From contig NC_088936.1 of NCBI RefSeq assembly GCF_033473495.1, positions 5,165,752 through 5,229,751 of the forward strand: a stretch of 64,000 bases of DNA. The letters run 5' to 3'. This document shows positions 23,155 through 33,932 of the stretch, piece after piece; positions within the stretch are counted from its first letter, which is position 1, and each line of letters starts with the position of its first letter. Source of the stretch: Cercospora beticola. Taxonomy: Eukaryota; Ascomycota; Dothideomycetes; Mycosphaerellales; Mycosphaerellaceae. Below the pieces are notes generated by a model. That model made no database searches, was not told where the DNA came from, and worked only from the letters and a program-made list of their open reading frames with translations. The translations under genes were made by a program, and so were the position numbers.

Positions 23155-26100
23155 ATCAGCCGCGCTAGCTGTCTGCAGACTGCTCATCGGCGCTGCATGC
23201 GTTTCCTGGCGGCACAGCTGGAGTAGCAGCGTCTCGAACTGAGCGGCAATCCGTCCGCCGTCTGCCACATGAGGATCGAAACTCAACTGCAAATCAACGT
23301 GCGTAGCCTCAAGCTGCACATATGCATTGAATGGGTCGTTGCCGCGCGTTTCCAATGTCGAGGCGAACGACCTCGCGTGGAAGAGGGCGCTGTCGGCCTG
23401 GAGGCTGTGGCCCTCGGCGGGCGGCTGGACGACCAGCAGCGTCTGGAAGCGCGCAGAATCGATGTTGAGGCTGAAGAGGGCATTTTGAATGTTTTGCACG
23501 CCGTATTGCTCGAATCGTGCGATGTCCGTGCCGTGTTGTTGTACGTCGTCGAGGAAAGTCGCCAGCGAACTGCCCCAGTCAACGGACAGCGCCAGCGGAA
23601 CGGTTGCAATGGTCGGCCCGACACAGCTCTCCGCCCGGCGCATCCCGCCTTGGCGGCCACTGACCGTCACCCCAAACCCAAACCCCAAACACAACATCCT
23701 CACTCGCAACATACTGCGCTTGAAGCAACGCCCACGTCGCACGCAGAATAGTCGACGGCGTAACTCCTGTCGCTCGCGGCCACTGGACCGGAATGGAACG
23801 ACTTTCGGCACGCGTCGCCCTCGGACGGTATTCGCGCGACGGCAGTTGAGGAAACGACCGATACGCAGCTCGCGACAACTGAGTGCGCCAGAATGCAGCC
23901 GCTTCTGCCGGGCGGTGCTGCTGTTGCAGATACTGGATGAAGAGGCGGAATGGCGCCAAGTTCCCACGCGGCACAGACTGGTGGAAGTAGTGGCTCTCCA
24001 GTTCGGCGAGCATCATTCGCAGCGTCGGCCCATCGTACAGACAGTGGTGGATGGTCAGGATGAAGGCATCGTCGACGCAGGCAGCGCGACAGAGCGGTGT
24101 GCCAAGTTCCATGGGCTCCGCGTCGTCGTCGGCCAGATACTGCTGCAGACACTCCGCTGAACGCCAGCACGGCTCCGCGAGCACCACCTGTGCGAGGCCA
24201 CCGCCGCTGGCCAGGTCAACGATGCGCGTCCGCAGTATGGACAGCTTCTCCGCTGTGCGCATCCAAGCGTTGCGTAGCCTCTCCGCCACGATGCCGTTCC
24301 GCAAGTTGAGTACGCTCCGAGACACATACCGGCCCTGCTCGACGCTTCCCAGCGCCAGCAAGCCTTCCTGGAGCGCCGTGCAGGGATACATGTCTTGCAC
24401 CTGATCCGGCGAGACCATACACAATCGTGTTGCTGCAGATCGAGCGGCGTCGAAATCCTCGATGGATAGTAACGAAAAGGTCACGTACTCGTCATCTTCG
24501 GCGACATGTTGGCACAGCCGGCCCGCCATCTGCTCGAGCACTGGCGCCTCGAAGATGTCCGTCACTGTCAGCACGAGGCCTTCGCGGCCGAGTGAGGACA
24601 CCAGCCGCATCGCGGTAATGGAGTCGCCACCGATGCGAAGGAAGTGGTCAGCTGCGCCGATCGATTCGGCTGCCACCCCCAGCACTGCTGCCCATTGTTG
24701 CTGCAGCTCCCGCTCCAGCGCGGTCTCTGGCTTTCGGGATGCGCATCTCCTGGGTTGCATTGACATGAGTTCTCCCAGCGTCTGCATGTTGCCAATTTCA
24801 CGCAGTCGACGACGATCCGTCTTCCCGGACACGGTGATGGGAATCCGTGGAACGTGCAAGTACAGTCGGGGGACCATGTACCCGGCCACGTGGCCAAGAA
24901 GAAAGCGCTCCAACTCGTCGAGCGGCAGCACCGCATCCTCAGGGCTAACGAACAGTGCCAGGATGTCATTGTCGCCTTGTGCTGGGGTGAGAATCTCAGC
25001 CACCACGCTCACGTCGCGTACGTTCGTCATGAACGACTGCACGCACCGCTCGATGTCGCCCAGATCGATCCGCTGCCCGTGGAGCTTCCGTTGCGTGTCC
25101 TGAATGCGTCCCTGGATCACAATTCGGCCATCCGAAGCATATCTCGCAAGGTCGCCCGATCTATACACCGGGCCCTGGCTCCTCACTTTTGAGAATAAAT
25201 CACTCTGAAGCCACGAGGGATGCCACAGCGCGTTCGCATTCAGAGCTGGTCCGCTGATCCCGGAGTACTCACCCACGATCGGGCCTTGAATGCACAGCTC
25301 GGCCACTGCACCAACTGGCGCCAGACGGTCACGATCTTTGGGGTCTACAAGCCAAATCGTCGCTCCAGGCAACGCGCGACCAATTTGGCCAGTGGACCAT
25401 GCGCTTGGCTTGACGAGACAGCAAGTTGCTACTGGAGCTTCCGTGGGCCCATACCAATTGATCATCGACTGCAAGTTGCGTGACCACCGCAGTGCTGTTT
25501 TGGGTTGCAGAGGCTCTCCAGCACATACCATAGTGCGTAGGGATGGAACGTCTGCAGGGTCCAGAGTCTCAGCAACTGAAGGCGTCAGGCAGATCCAATT
25601 CGCTTTGCTGTCATCGATGGCTCCTGCCAGCCGATTGGACCGATCTGAATCAGAAGGCATACAAAGGCAGCCTCCAACCGGCAATGCGGACAATGCTTCA
25701 ATGGTACTCACATCATAGTCATATCTGGAGAATTGGAAAACTCTGCTACTGGCGCAAAGTCCAAAAGCAGCAGCTGCAGCATGCGCGTTACTGGAAACCG
25801 TCCTGTGAGTCCACTGAATGGATTTTGGCGCTCCTGTCGATCCCGACGTTGACAGTATGACCGCCGGGTCGTCGCTCGATGGCCGAAGGCCTGGATCTGA
25901 TGCTTCGCCGCGATGTGCTTTGAGTTCGACCAGATTCATTGTTTGTGTTAAGCCGTGGAATGGTGATTGATCGCACGCGATCGAGGTGACCACCAACACC
26001 GGCTGCAGGTTCGCCACAATCTGCTTCGCCCGGTGTGCTGAGCCTGGTGAGGCCATTGGTAAGGCCACTGCCCCTGCTTTGAGAACGGAGAGCATGGCTA

Positions 26101-26339
26101 CGATGAGCCATGATGATCTGTCGAAGCTCAGGACGACGACTGAATCACGGCGAACCCCCAAGGATTGCAGACCGCGAGCAAGCCTCCAAGTCTCATCTCG
26201 CAATTGTAGGTAGGTCCATTTTCGATCCCAGGAGTCCACAGCAAGCGAAGACGGAGCCGATAGTGCAATCTTGTCAATCGTCTCTGTCACGGGGGCGAGG
26301 GCTTGATTATGCGCATCGTTGTTCCAGCGTCCAATGACT
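23155..26339 (-). other. NRPS module 2: A2-T2-C2 with a 13-nt frameshift
   Basis: A2 shows STSGSTGAPKSI, YDYDVSTIE, NWYGPTE, YRSGDLA and TVSGKTDRRRL. T2 has LRIGGDSITAMRL near 24625. C2 has the intact site IHHCLYDG. In the C-terminal half of C2 the frame breaks at a run of TTTGGGG, TTTGGG, TTTGGGG (minus-strand reading of 23689-23670), where the conserved sequence VVFGVTVSGR requires only one TTTGGGG unit. The frame upstream runs out as VWVWGDG and the correct frame resumes with GVTVSGRQGG. Confidence 0.85.
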
Positions 26340-29300
26340 TTCAACTCTTGCTCAGTCATCGGGTTGACATCTCGTACTTTGCACATGCTCGCTCGCTCCG
26401 AGCAGAGCTGACGAAGTACGTGCTCAAATTGTGACGCAAAACGTGCCACTGCTGTGCTCTGCATCGCACCAGTGTCGTAGGAGATGGTAAGCTCGACTCC
26501 CGTCTCTTTTAACTGACAAATGATCATCATCGCGAAGGAGTTGTAGATTCCGTGGTTGCTGGCCTGCGCTTCACCAGCCGTCGACTGACCAGCGTCGGCA
26601 AAGCCTCCGTTCTGCAGCGGTCCCCTCTCACGAAATAAGTGGCCCTTCGCCTGCTGGCTCCTGGGAGGCATTCCCTGGGTGACAAGCAAGAGCTGAAACT
26701 GACTGGCCTCTTCCACTGCTGAGCTGATTCGAGCGATGTTCCTGAGGCCCAGCTGCTCGTATGGCGTGGCAGCAATGCTCTGCTGTTGGATCCGCTGCAG
26801 CAGCGTCGCAACAGTTTGGTCCCAATCGAATGAGACACGCACGGGAATGGTGGCAATCGTAGGGCCCACGACACGATCGATTCCCGCCAAGTCAGCTTGT
26901 CTGCCACTGACAGTCGCACCGAATTTCACATCACTTGAGTTGGTGTATGAAGCTAACAGCAAGGCGAGTGTACCACTGATAATGTTTGCTGGTGTCGCAT
27001 CGCTGCGAGGCCAATGAAGGTCTTCTACCAAATGCTCGTAATCTATCTTCTGCTCCGGCTGATACTTCGGGCACGGAAAGACGATGGCCTCGGAACCTTG
27101 CAAATGATCTTGCCAGAACTCATGTGCTGCTCCACGATCCATGGATGCGCAGTGCTTCACGAATGGCTGCAGCGGAAGCAGTGTCGGCGCCGGATCTGTT
27201 GGCTTGGAGTATGCAGCTTCGAGTGCTTCGAGGACCAGCGAGGTCGACCAGCCATCGAATATGGAATGGTGCATTTCTAGGACCAGCATCGGCGTTCGTC
27301 CGGATTCTTGAAGTGTGGCACGACAAAGTGGTGATCCGAGGCCCATGATCGGTGGCTCGACATGTGTTCCCGAGTCACCGCCCGTGCGATTAAGAGCAAT
27401 CGAGGTTCTCGCCACGACTTGGACAAGGCCTTCGCCTGGAAGATCCACGATCCGCGTCCTCAAGACGGGAATTGCGCTTACAACACTGTTCCACGCCATG
27501 TCCAATCGATCCGCGTCAACATCATGCGGCAGTTCGTATGCCGTCCGGGCCACGTATTTGTTCGCAGTGCGTGCGCCTCCTTTCGCCGTCTCGGCCAACA
27601 TGCCCTCTTGTAGAGCCGTACATGGATACACATCCTCAATCTCTTCAGAAGCGATGCGACATGATTCGCCGACTCGTTCGCGGATACGCTCAATGTGCTC
27701 AACACATTTGAGCAACGAGAATGGGCGGATCACTTCTTCTTCTGCGATTCCTACTCCAGCCTCATTTGCCGAGACTCGGGCCCTGGCGATTCGTGCCAGA
27801 TCGCGAAGTACTGGATATGTGAACACGTCGGCGACAGTCAGAGACAGCGATTACCGGCGAGCAGCTGCGACTAGCTCCATTGCCGCGATGGAGTGACCTC
27901 CAAGTTGCACGAAGCTGTTCGAAGCGCTGATGCTGCTCGAGTCAAGTTGCAGGACACGCGACCACAGCAAGCGAAGCTGTCTCTCCGTGGCAGTGTGAGG
28001 TTCATCGAACGTCTGACCAGGCATAATCGTGGCCTGCAATGAAACGATCTGCTTCCACTCCAAGCCGCTCGCCAGCTCTCACAGTCGTTTTCGGTCCAAC
28101 TTTCCCGTGGCCGCTACCGGAAATTCGTTGACTGGAAAGAAGACGCTTGGGATCATGAAAAGTGGAAGAATTTCGCAGATCTTCTGCTGAAGGTTCGACA
28201 ATCTGTCGTGGATCTTCTGCAAATCCTGTCCAGATGTCTCGACAAACACTGCTAAAGATGCTGCGTCACGATCGCTGGGGTATATCGCATCAACAATCAC
28301 AGCCAATTCATTGCCCAGACAGGTTCGTACATAATACTCCACGTCGCCCAGTTCCACTCGCTGGCCACGGATTTTCAGTTGGCCGCCTTGAACGCGTCCG
28401 ACGAAAAGAAGGCGACCATCGGAGAGGTACTTGACCAGATCACCAGTTTTGTAGACACAGCCGGATCGGCCAGGAACGTTTTGACTGCCAGCCAGCAGCC
28501 ACGGAGGATCAACAATAAATGACAGTGATGTCTTTTCGGCGTCGGCCAAGTAGCCCTGCCCCACCATTGGACCTTCTAGGTACAATTCACCAACACTTCC
28601 TGGCGCCGCCAGTTGAGAGGCATCATTAGGACTCACAATCCATGTCGAAAAGCCAACTCCGACTCCGAGGTCTGGTCGATCAGCGGAAGTCGCATCCAGG
28701 ACTGAAAACGCACACTTGAAGGTGCATTCAGTCGGTCCATATGTATTGAGGAGACGGACCTGGTCTGCCCAGCGCGTAATGTTGTCGCCATAGGGCATCT
28801 CTCCGCTCAGCAGAATCGTCTCCAAGGTAGGCTGAGGCGACTGTATCGTGCGCAAGACGGTAGGAGTGACATTGATCAAGGTTGGCTGGAACTGGCGAAT
28901 CACGCTGGATAAATCGTTGAGTATATCCTCTTCCTTGGCAATGCACAGACAGCCACCCGCGCAGAGCGTGTGCATAAAATTACTCCAGGCCACGTCGAAG
29001 GAATATGGTGCGATGTCAAGGACACGCGATTGCTCATTGAACCCCAGCTTGCGGCCTTGGTAATAGACAGTACTGCACACATTGGCGTGGCTGACACACG
29101 CCCCTTTTGGCTGGCCGGTTGTTCCTCTGACTGATTAGCATCTCAACTTGAAAAGACCATGCATGGATCAAACATACGAAGTGAACGAGATATACACGAT
29201 ATCTGTCGGGCTGACCTTTGGCAGGCTTGGAGATTCGTCGTCGAGCCCGCCCCGCGTTTCGAAGCAGTTCTCGTCAATCAGAACCACTTCTTCGACGCCC

Positions 29301-29815
29301 AAACCTAACGCTCGCTCCTGATGACCAGCAGAGCATACAAGCAGACTGGGCTGCAATTGCTCGACTATCGAACGCAAGCGAGCATCGGGATGATTGGCAT
29401 CGAGCGTGACAGCGGCACATCCAGCTTTGATGACGGCCAGCATACCTACACAAGCCCATTTCGACTTCGAGAACAGCAGGGGAATGTTTGACCTCGGCGC
29501 TACTCCTATGCTAATAAGCCTGACCGCTAGCTGGTCTGCGAATGCATTGAGCTGAGCATATGTCAAGTCGCCATCCCAAGCGTGCACAGCCAACGCGTCT
29601 GGCTTGTTCGCTGCGATCTTGTCGTGCACGCATGCAGAGATGGACTCGTGGACTTCGGCGTTCCAGCGCCAGATCTGATCGAGTTCTTCCGTTGTCGGGC
29701 ATGGTGATGGCTCATCGATCGAGTCTATCTTGGCTTCCATGGCGGGCATTGACTTGTTGCTTTGATGCGCTTCAGCGAATGCTCTCTGAGAGACTTTGCC
29801 AAACCAACTGGACAT
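26340..29815 (-). other. NRPS module 1: A1-T1-C1 with two nonsense codons
   Basis: A1 has KSKWACVGMLAVIKAG, the core A3 motif FTSGTTGQPKG rebuilt across the 51-nt intron, YSFDVAWSN, NTYGPTE, YKTGDLV and the A10 motif ATGKLDRKRL. The TGA at 28079-28081 follows KRL directly. T1 carries the phosphopantetheine site FVQLGGHS. The TAA at 27851-27853 lies between AAARR and SLSLTVADVF, the T1 C-terminus. C1 has the active site HHSIFDG near 27271. Reading continues in the same frame across both stops, so these are point changes, not frameshifts. A CGA-to-TGA and a CAA-to-TAA change would each need a single C-to-T transition. Confidence 0.85.
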
Positions 29816-31200
29816 TCATCCACTCTGCAAAGAGTCTCTTCAATGCCAAGAAGCTGGAAGCCCTGAGGCCAGGATCGTTCGTAGACCCACCAAGCCCTGA
29901 ACGGGCATATACAGCTGGCCAATAGCTGAGCTCTATAGCTCTTCTGCACAACGAGTTCTCGCTCTGCATTATGCATTCAATTTGTGCAACACCACTGCAA
30001 GAATTGCGCGATCAGCCCACAATTGTTCACATAGCCATCCAATCTTGACCTGCCGGATGCACGACGACTCCTCTGATCTGCACGACGGTCCGGGTGTCCA
30101 CTGGCCCAGGGACCTGGTTCCTGGGGCGAATACGAGAGGATTGCATGAAATGCAAGAGGTGAACCTGCATTACTTTCATGTGATTGCTGATCTTCGTTCG
30201 CTCCGGCGCAATTGCTCCCAACATGACTCGAGCACAGGAGGTGCAGATTGAGCAAGTGGACCAAGTTGCGGACGGTAGGAGAGGCGCCCGTCGCGGGCCT
30301 CAGACGAGCGCTACTTTCCGCGGTGACGAAGGACCACCTCGGATCCTCCTATTTCAAGCGATTGATATCCGTCGAGTATTGAGACACGCGAGGAACGGCG
30401 GTCTTCGCTCCGGGAGCTCTGTGCATGCATGCTTCCCAACGCTCCATTCTTTTGATAGCGAAGGTGTTCTGCCTGGCTCACGCAGGCAGGGAGTAACGAC
30501 TCTTGCTAATCTGTGCGGAGCAGGGGAGGCCATGGAGATGCATTCTGAGCAATGTCACATGGGCGTCCCTACTGGCCAGTGGCAACCTGACATTCACAAT
30601 TGAAGCCATTTGAATATGGATGCTGCGGCGCTTCAATTCCGACGAGGTGGCTTTAGTCGACTTCAACTTGCTCAGGTCCTGAGATGACAATTGCTTCCTC
30701 TTCAGCTGCATGACGTCTTCCGGGGCCGCTTGGGCAGAAATCTCATGGGTCCCTTTAGCCTCCAGATAGTTCGCATTCCTCACCAGCTCTTCACAGCTGA
30801 TACTGGGATACCTGATGACACGGGTCGGAGAAGCTCGGGATGAGTTCACTTGAGCTCGCATTTCTGGCAAATTGTGCAGCATGCACATATATTTCCTCGT
30901 ATTCAAGCATTATCGAGTTTGTCTGCGGAGCCTTACGATAAAGCTTCGGAGTCATTGATTCACTTGCATCACGGGCCCCCAGCAAATGCAGCTTGCCCCT
31001 CAGATCCGCGCCTTGCGCAACATCCGCGACCCAGGATTGCTCAGTGTCTACGACCTGGCATTGAGGCAGACAACGAAGGGTTCAAGAGTACCGAGATCGT
31101 ATGAGCCCGGCCAGTAGGCTCTTGTCCGTACGTCGAGGCGGAGATTTCATATGTCATACGTGAAGAGAGCAGCATTCTCGGATGACGATCTCTGAACACC
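29816..31200. promoter_or_regulatory. divergent intergenic region between NRPS and hydroxylase genes
   Basis: This 1.4-kb interval separates two divergently read genes of the putative peptide cluster and should contain both promoters. A minus-strand frame at 30478-30906 (142 codons) is protein-like in composition but has no domain I recognise. No specific binding site could be assigned with confidence. Confidence 0.45.
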
Positions 31201-32046
31201 ATGGAGCTTATACGCAACATCTCACAATTGGTTCAGCTAGATCTCAAACTTGTCGATGAAATCACACGAGAGATAACAGATACCGAGATCCCTTATCAGG
31301 TCACGTATGGAGAGTTCCAATTTGGAGGCTGGCATACAGCGGCACTGTATGTGCCCCAAGGTCAAGACGACAGCGACGCTATAGTGCGTGACGGCAAGGC
31401 AGTTCCAACAGCACTCCTTGACAAGCTGCCAGCAACGCGTGGATTCCTGGCGCAGCTCGACTTAGACTACTTCACGGTTCGGATAGCACGCAACGACGTG
31501 GACTCGTGGTTGTGGGAACATCGCGACTATATGGAGTTGGACCAGGGCATGGAAAGATGCCGACTTCACGTTCCGCTTGTCACCAACGACCTCGCTGTAA
31601 TACAGTTCGAAAGTCATGCTGTTCATATGGCCAGAGGGTGGCTCTGGAAATTGGATCCCACCAGCAGTCATGCAGTGTCCAATACTGGTGGCTCTGGGAG
31701 GATTCATCTGATACTGGATTGCTATATGATGAACTCGATTCGCTGCATGGTGAAGTCTCAGCACCTCGACAAGGACCACATATTTCCGCTACCGAAACTC
31801 CTCGAAACCGAAAGAACGGAACTTCTAGCACAAGCGAGTCAACTATTCATGGACGAGGGCCAGGAGACGGCGGAGCAAAGCTTGCTCAAGACGTTCCATC
31901 GATTTGACCTTGGAGAAAGCTCGAGCTATGACTTGCTAGTTCAACTATACAGAAATGTGGGATCCAAGGACTACGAGCAGCACTGGCTCAAGGAGCAGAA
32001 TATCCGACTGTTCAATCGAGAGAAGTTGGAGGTCATCGAAGCTTGA
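31201..32046 (+). CDS. aspartyl/asparaginyl beta-hydroxylase-like Fe(II)/2-oxoglutarate oxygenase
   Basis: A single exon encodes 281 aa. The double-stranded beta-helix core shows the metal triad His107-Arg-Asp109 (WLWEHRDYME) and His157 (SSHAVSN), with the 2-oxoglutarate-binding Arg167 in GRIHLILD. The RLHVPLVTN strand between them is typical of the Asp/Asn beta-hydroxylase family. That family includes free or carrier-bound amino acid hydroxylases such as proline 4-hydroxylases and SyrP-like enzymes. Its position beside the NRPS suggests hydroxylation of a peptide precursor or of a T-domain-bound residue; that is inference. The C-terminal 100 residues form a helical extension. There is no signal peptide, so it is probably cytosolic. 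Confidence 0.83.
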   Translation: MELIRNISQLVQLDLKLVDEITREITDTEIPYQVTYGEFQFGGWHTAALYVPQGQDDSDAIVRDGKAVPTALLDKLPATRGFLAQLDLDYFTVRIARNDVDSWLWEHRDYMELDQGMERCRLHVPLVTNDLAVIQFESHAVHMARGWLWKLDPTSSHAVSNTGGSGRIHLILDCYMMNSIRCMVKSQHLDKDHIFPLPKLLETERTELLAQASQLFMDEGQETAEQSLLKTFHRFDLGESSSYDLLVQLYRNVGSKDYEQHWLKEQNIRLFNREKLEVIEA

Positions 32047-32469
32047 GCCTGCAAGATACATACATAGCTGCATTTACTCAACCTGTGGGCGCAATAGTGG
32101 ACGCGGTCTTGCACATTACATGAGTCGTTCTGTGACTTCGACTACAGCTGGATGTGATCGCAAGCTCTTAGCGTTTCACGTAGACTGCGTTCTGGCATGA
32201 TCGCCTAAATGCAGCTAGAGAATTCGAGCTATAGCTCGTCATCCTTCTCAATGGAAAGTGGATACTACATCGTGCGCTGCAAACTTTCTGCGCGCAGCTG
32301 AGCGTGCATGTACGAGCACATGAGTGGGAAAGGATACTCGGCAAGGGTTTGTCGCTTCTAGTGGCATACATGTGTTCTAAAACTCCCAAGTAATAAGATC
32401 ATTCGTTCAACTTGATACGCTACGTCTCTTCTGTCGCAGCGTAAGATTACACGATCTCCACATCGACTC
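32047..32469. promoter_or_regulatory. intergenic, promoter of the TauD-like gene
   Basis: No gene is seen. The interval lies between two co-oriented oxygenase genes. Confidence 0.4.
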
Positions 32470-33630
32470 ATGTCTCCATCGATCTTGAGCGACAATGGCT
32501 GGGTGCGAGAACCCATCAGACCGTCTAGAGCGCTCGTTGCTTTCTCCTACGATGATACTACTCCTGTTATCGGCCGCGAGTACCTCGACATGAACATTGT
32601 GAATGATGTTCTCAATGCCTCTGACAAATTGGAGCGCCTTCGGCAGCTGGCGTACACAAGTAAGGCATCGGAATACTTGGTTGTCCTGATACATGGCTGA
32701 CTACTCCTTCGAAGTCTCCGCCAGAGGCGTTGTGTTTTTCCGTCAACAAGACAACCTCACAAATGAGCTTCAGAAACAGTTCATACACAGCTTGGGCGAA
32801 GCTGTAGGGAAGCCGAAGGAGTCTTCACTCCACATACATCCCCTTTTGAATGATACCTCCGACCTTGGTGTCGGCGATCCACAGATCTCTCACATTAGCT
32901 CTGTACAGAGAGAAAAGTTTATCAAGCATCTCGTCGACGAAACAGACAAGTACAGCTACCGTGGTGCGGAGTGGCATTCTGATGTGCAGTTTGAGCGCTT
33001 CCCTCCCGACTATACATCTCTTCGTGTTACACAGTTACCCAAAAACGGTGGCGATACTCTCTGGGCGTCTGGATACGAGATCTATGACCGCTTCTCGCCG
33101 GCTTATCAGAAATTTTTCGAGACCCTCACAGCCAGGTTCGACGGCGAAGGCTACAGAAAGGCAGCTGAGAACGAGAATTTGAAGATTCGAGAAGATAATC
33201 GAGGGCATCCTCTCAATATCGCATTGAGCTCTGAGCATCCTGTCGTGAGGACTAATCCTGTCACTGGCTGGAAGAGCATCTTCGCGATCGGACCATTTCC
33301 GTCCCGAATCAAGCAGTTAACTTCGATCGAGTCTCAAGACCTGTTGGCGAAGTTTATGAGGATGATTACAGAAAACCATGACTTGACAGTGCGATTTAAG
33401 TGGAAGAACCCAAACGATATTGCTATATGGGACAACAGGTACGAGTATCGGGATCTGCGGTATGATGGAAACTTACTGCTGACAGGTGCACGTTCCACAC
33501 GCCAACGTACGACTATGAAGGGTTGGGAGAGCGATACGGAAATAGGGCAGTCGGAATCGGAGAGCAGCCATATTTTGATCCCAACAGCAAGTCGAGGAAT
33601 GAGGACCTCTACGGCTCTGGTTCAGGTTGA
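32470..33630 (+). CDS. TauD/TfdA-family 2-oxoglutarate dioxygenase
   Basis: Exons 32470-32659, 32715-33438 and 33486-33630 join in phase (introns of 55 and 47 nt) to encode 352 aa. Splicing restores the family motifs ISARGVVFFR at the first junction and AIWDNRCTFHTPTYDYEG at the second. The metal site is EWHSDVQ (His151, Asp153) with the distal His in CTFH. The 2-oxoglutarate Arg lies in GNRAVGIGEQPYFDP. Fungal homologues oxidise sulfonates, carboxylic acids or secondary metabolites. Adjacent to a second 2-oxoglutarate oxygenase and the NRPS, a tailoring role is plausible, but a catabolic role with the genes to the right is equally possible. An unspliced reading would wrongly extend the protein past 33630. 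Confidence 0.9.
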
Positions 33631-33932
33631 CAATATACTGCGGCGGAAGTTGTGCGGCGATAGCAGTGGGTTCTCTATGGGCATTAACTCACTGGTGAAG
33701 GTTGCACACCTTCTTTTCTTTGATGACAAGTATAGATCGTGGTTCTGTTCGAAAGCGTTTGGAAGCGCGCAGGTTCGTAAAAATCTTTTCGATGCTGTAA
33801 AGCTGGCAGGCTGTTGTAGCAGGTCCTTTCCGGGGCTAAGGCATCGATGTGAACTCAAGCCATAGTCAAGAGACATTGCAGTACCTTGACAAGTTCAATA
33901 CCTGGCAATGATATCTCCAGGCACGCATAGGC

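Larger units (their letters stand above)
13935..29815 (-). pseudogene. five-module nonribosomal peptide synthetase (A-T-C)x5, disrupted
   Basis: This is one collinear minus-strand gene of about 15.9 kb, starting at the ATG at 29815 and ending at 13935. Three phase-correct introns were found (29177-29127, 16786-16720 and 15719-15643). The domain order is A1-T1-C1-A2-T2-C2-A3-T3-C3-A4-T4-C4-A5-T5-CT, about 5,200 codons. It would assemble five amino acids by ATP activation, thioester carriage on the T domains and condensation, with release by the terminal CT domain. As read it is broken: in-frame TGA at 28079-28081, in-frame TAA at 27851-27853, a 13-nt expansion at 23670-23689, a deletion of most of the A4 N-terminal core near 19750, and one extra base at 18150. 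No single alternative intron repairs these. Splice sites and domain motifs elsewhere are well preserved, so inactivation is recent, or some lesions are assembly errors. Confidence 0.9.

Noticed and set aside
27800..27856. An intron (GTAATC...TATCCAG) that would remove the TAA in the NRPS
   Set aside because: It would delete conserved T-domain sequence and change the frame of C1.
18167..27896. Long plus-strand frames opposite the NRPS (for example 23489-24160, 24462-25103, 27315-27896)
   Set aside because: They are antisense shadows of GC-rich conserved domains and have no recognisable family signature.
28030..28085. An intron (GTGAGA...TTGCAG) that would remove the TGA in the NRPS
   Set aside because: Splicing there shifts the downstream frame away from the T1 domain sequence.
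30478..30906. Minus-strand frame of 142 codons upstream of the NRPS
   Set aside because: No domain, no signal peptide and no clear homology by eye; left as part of the intergenic region.
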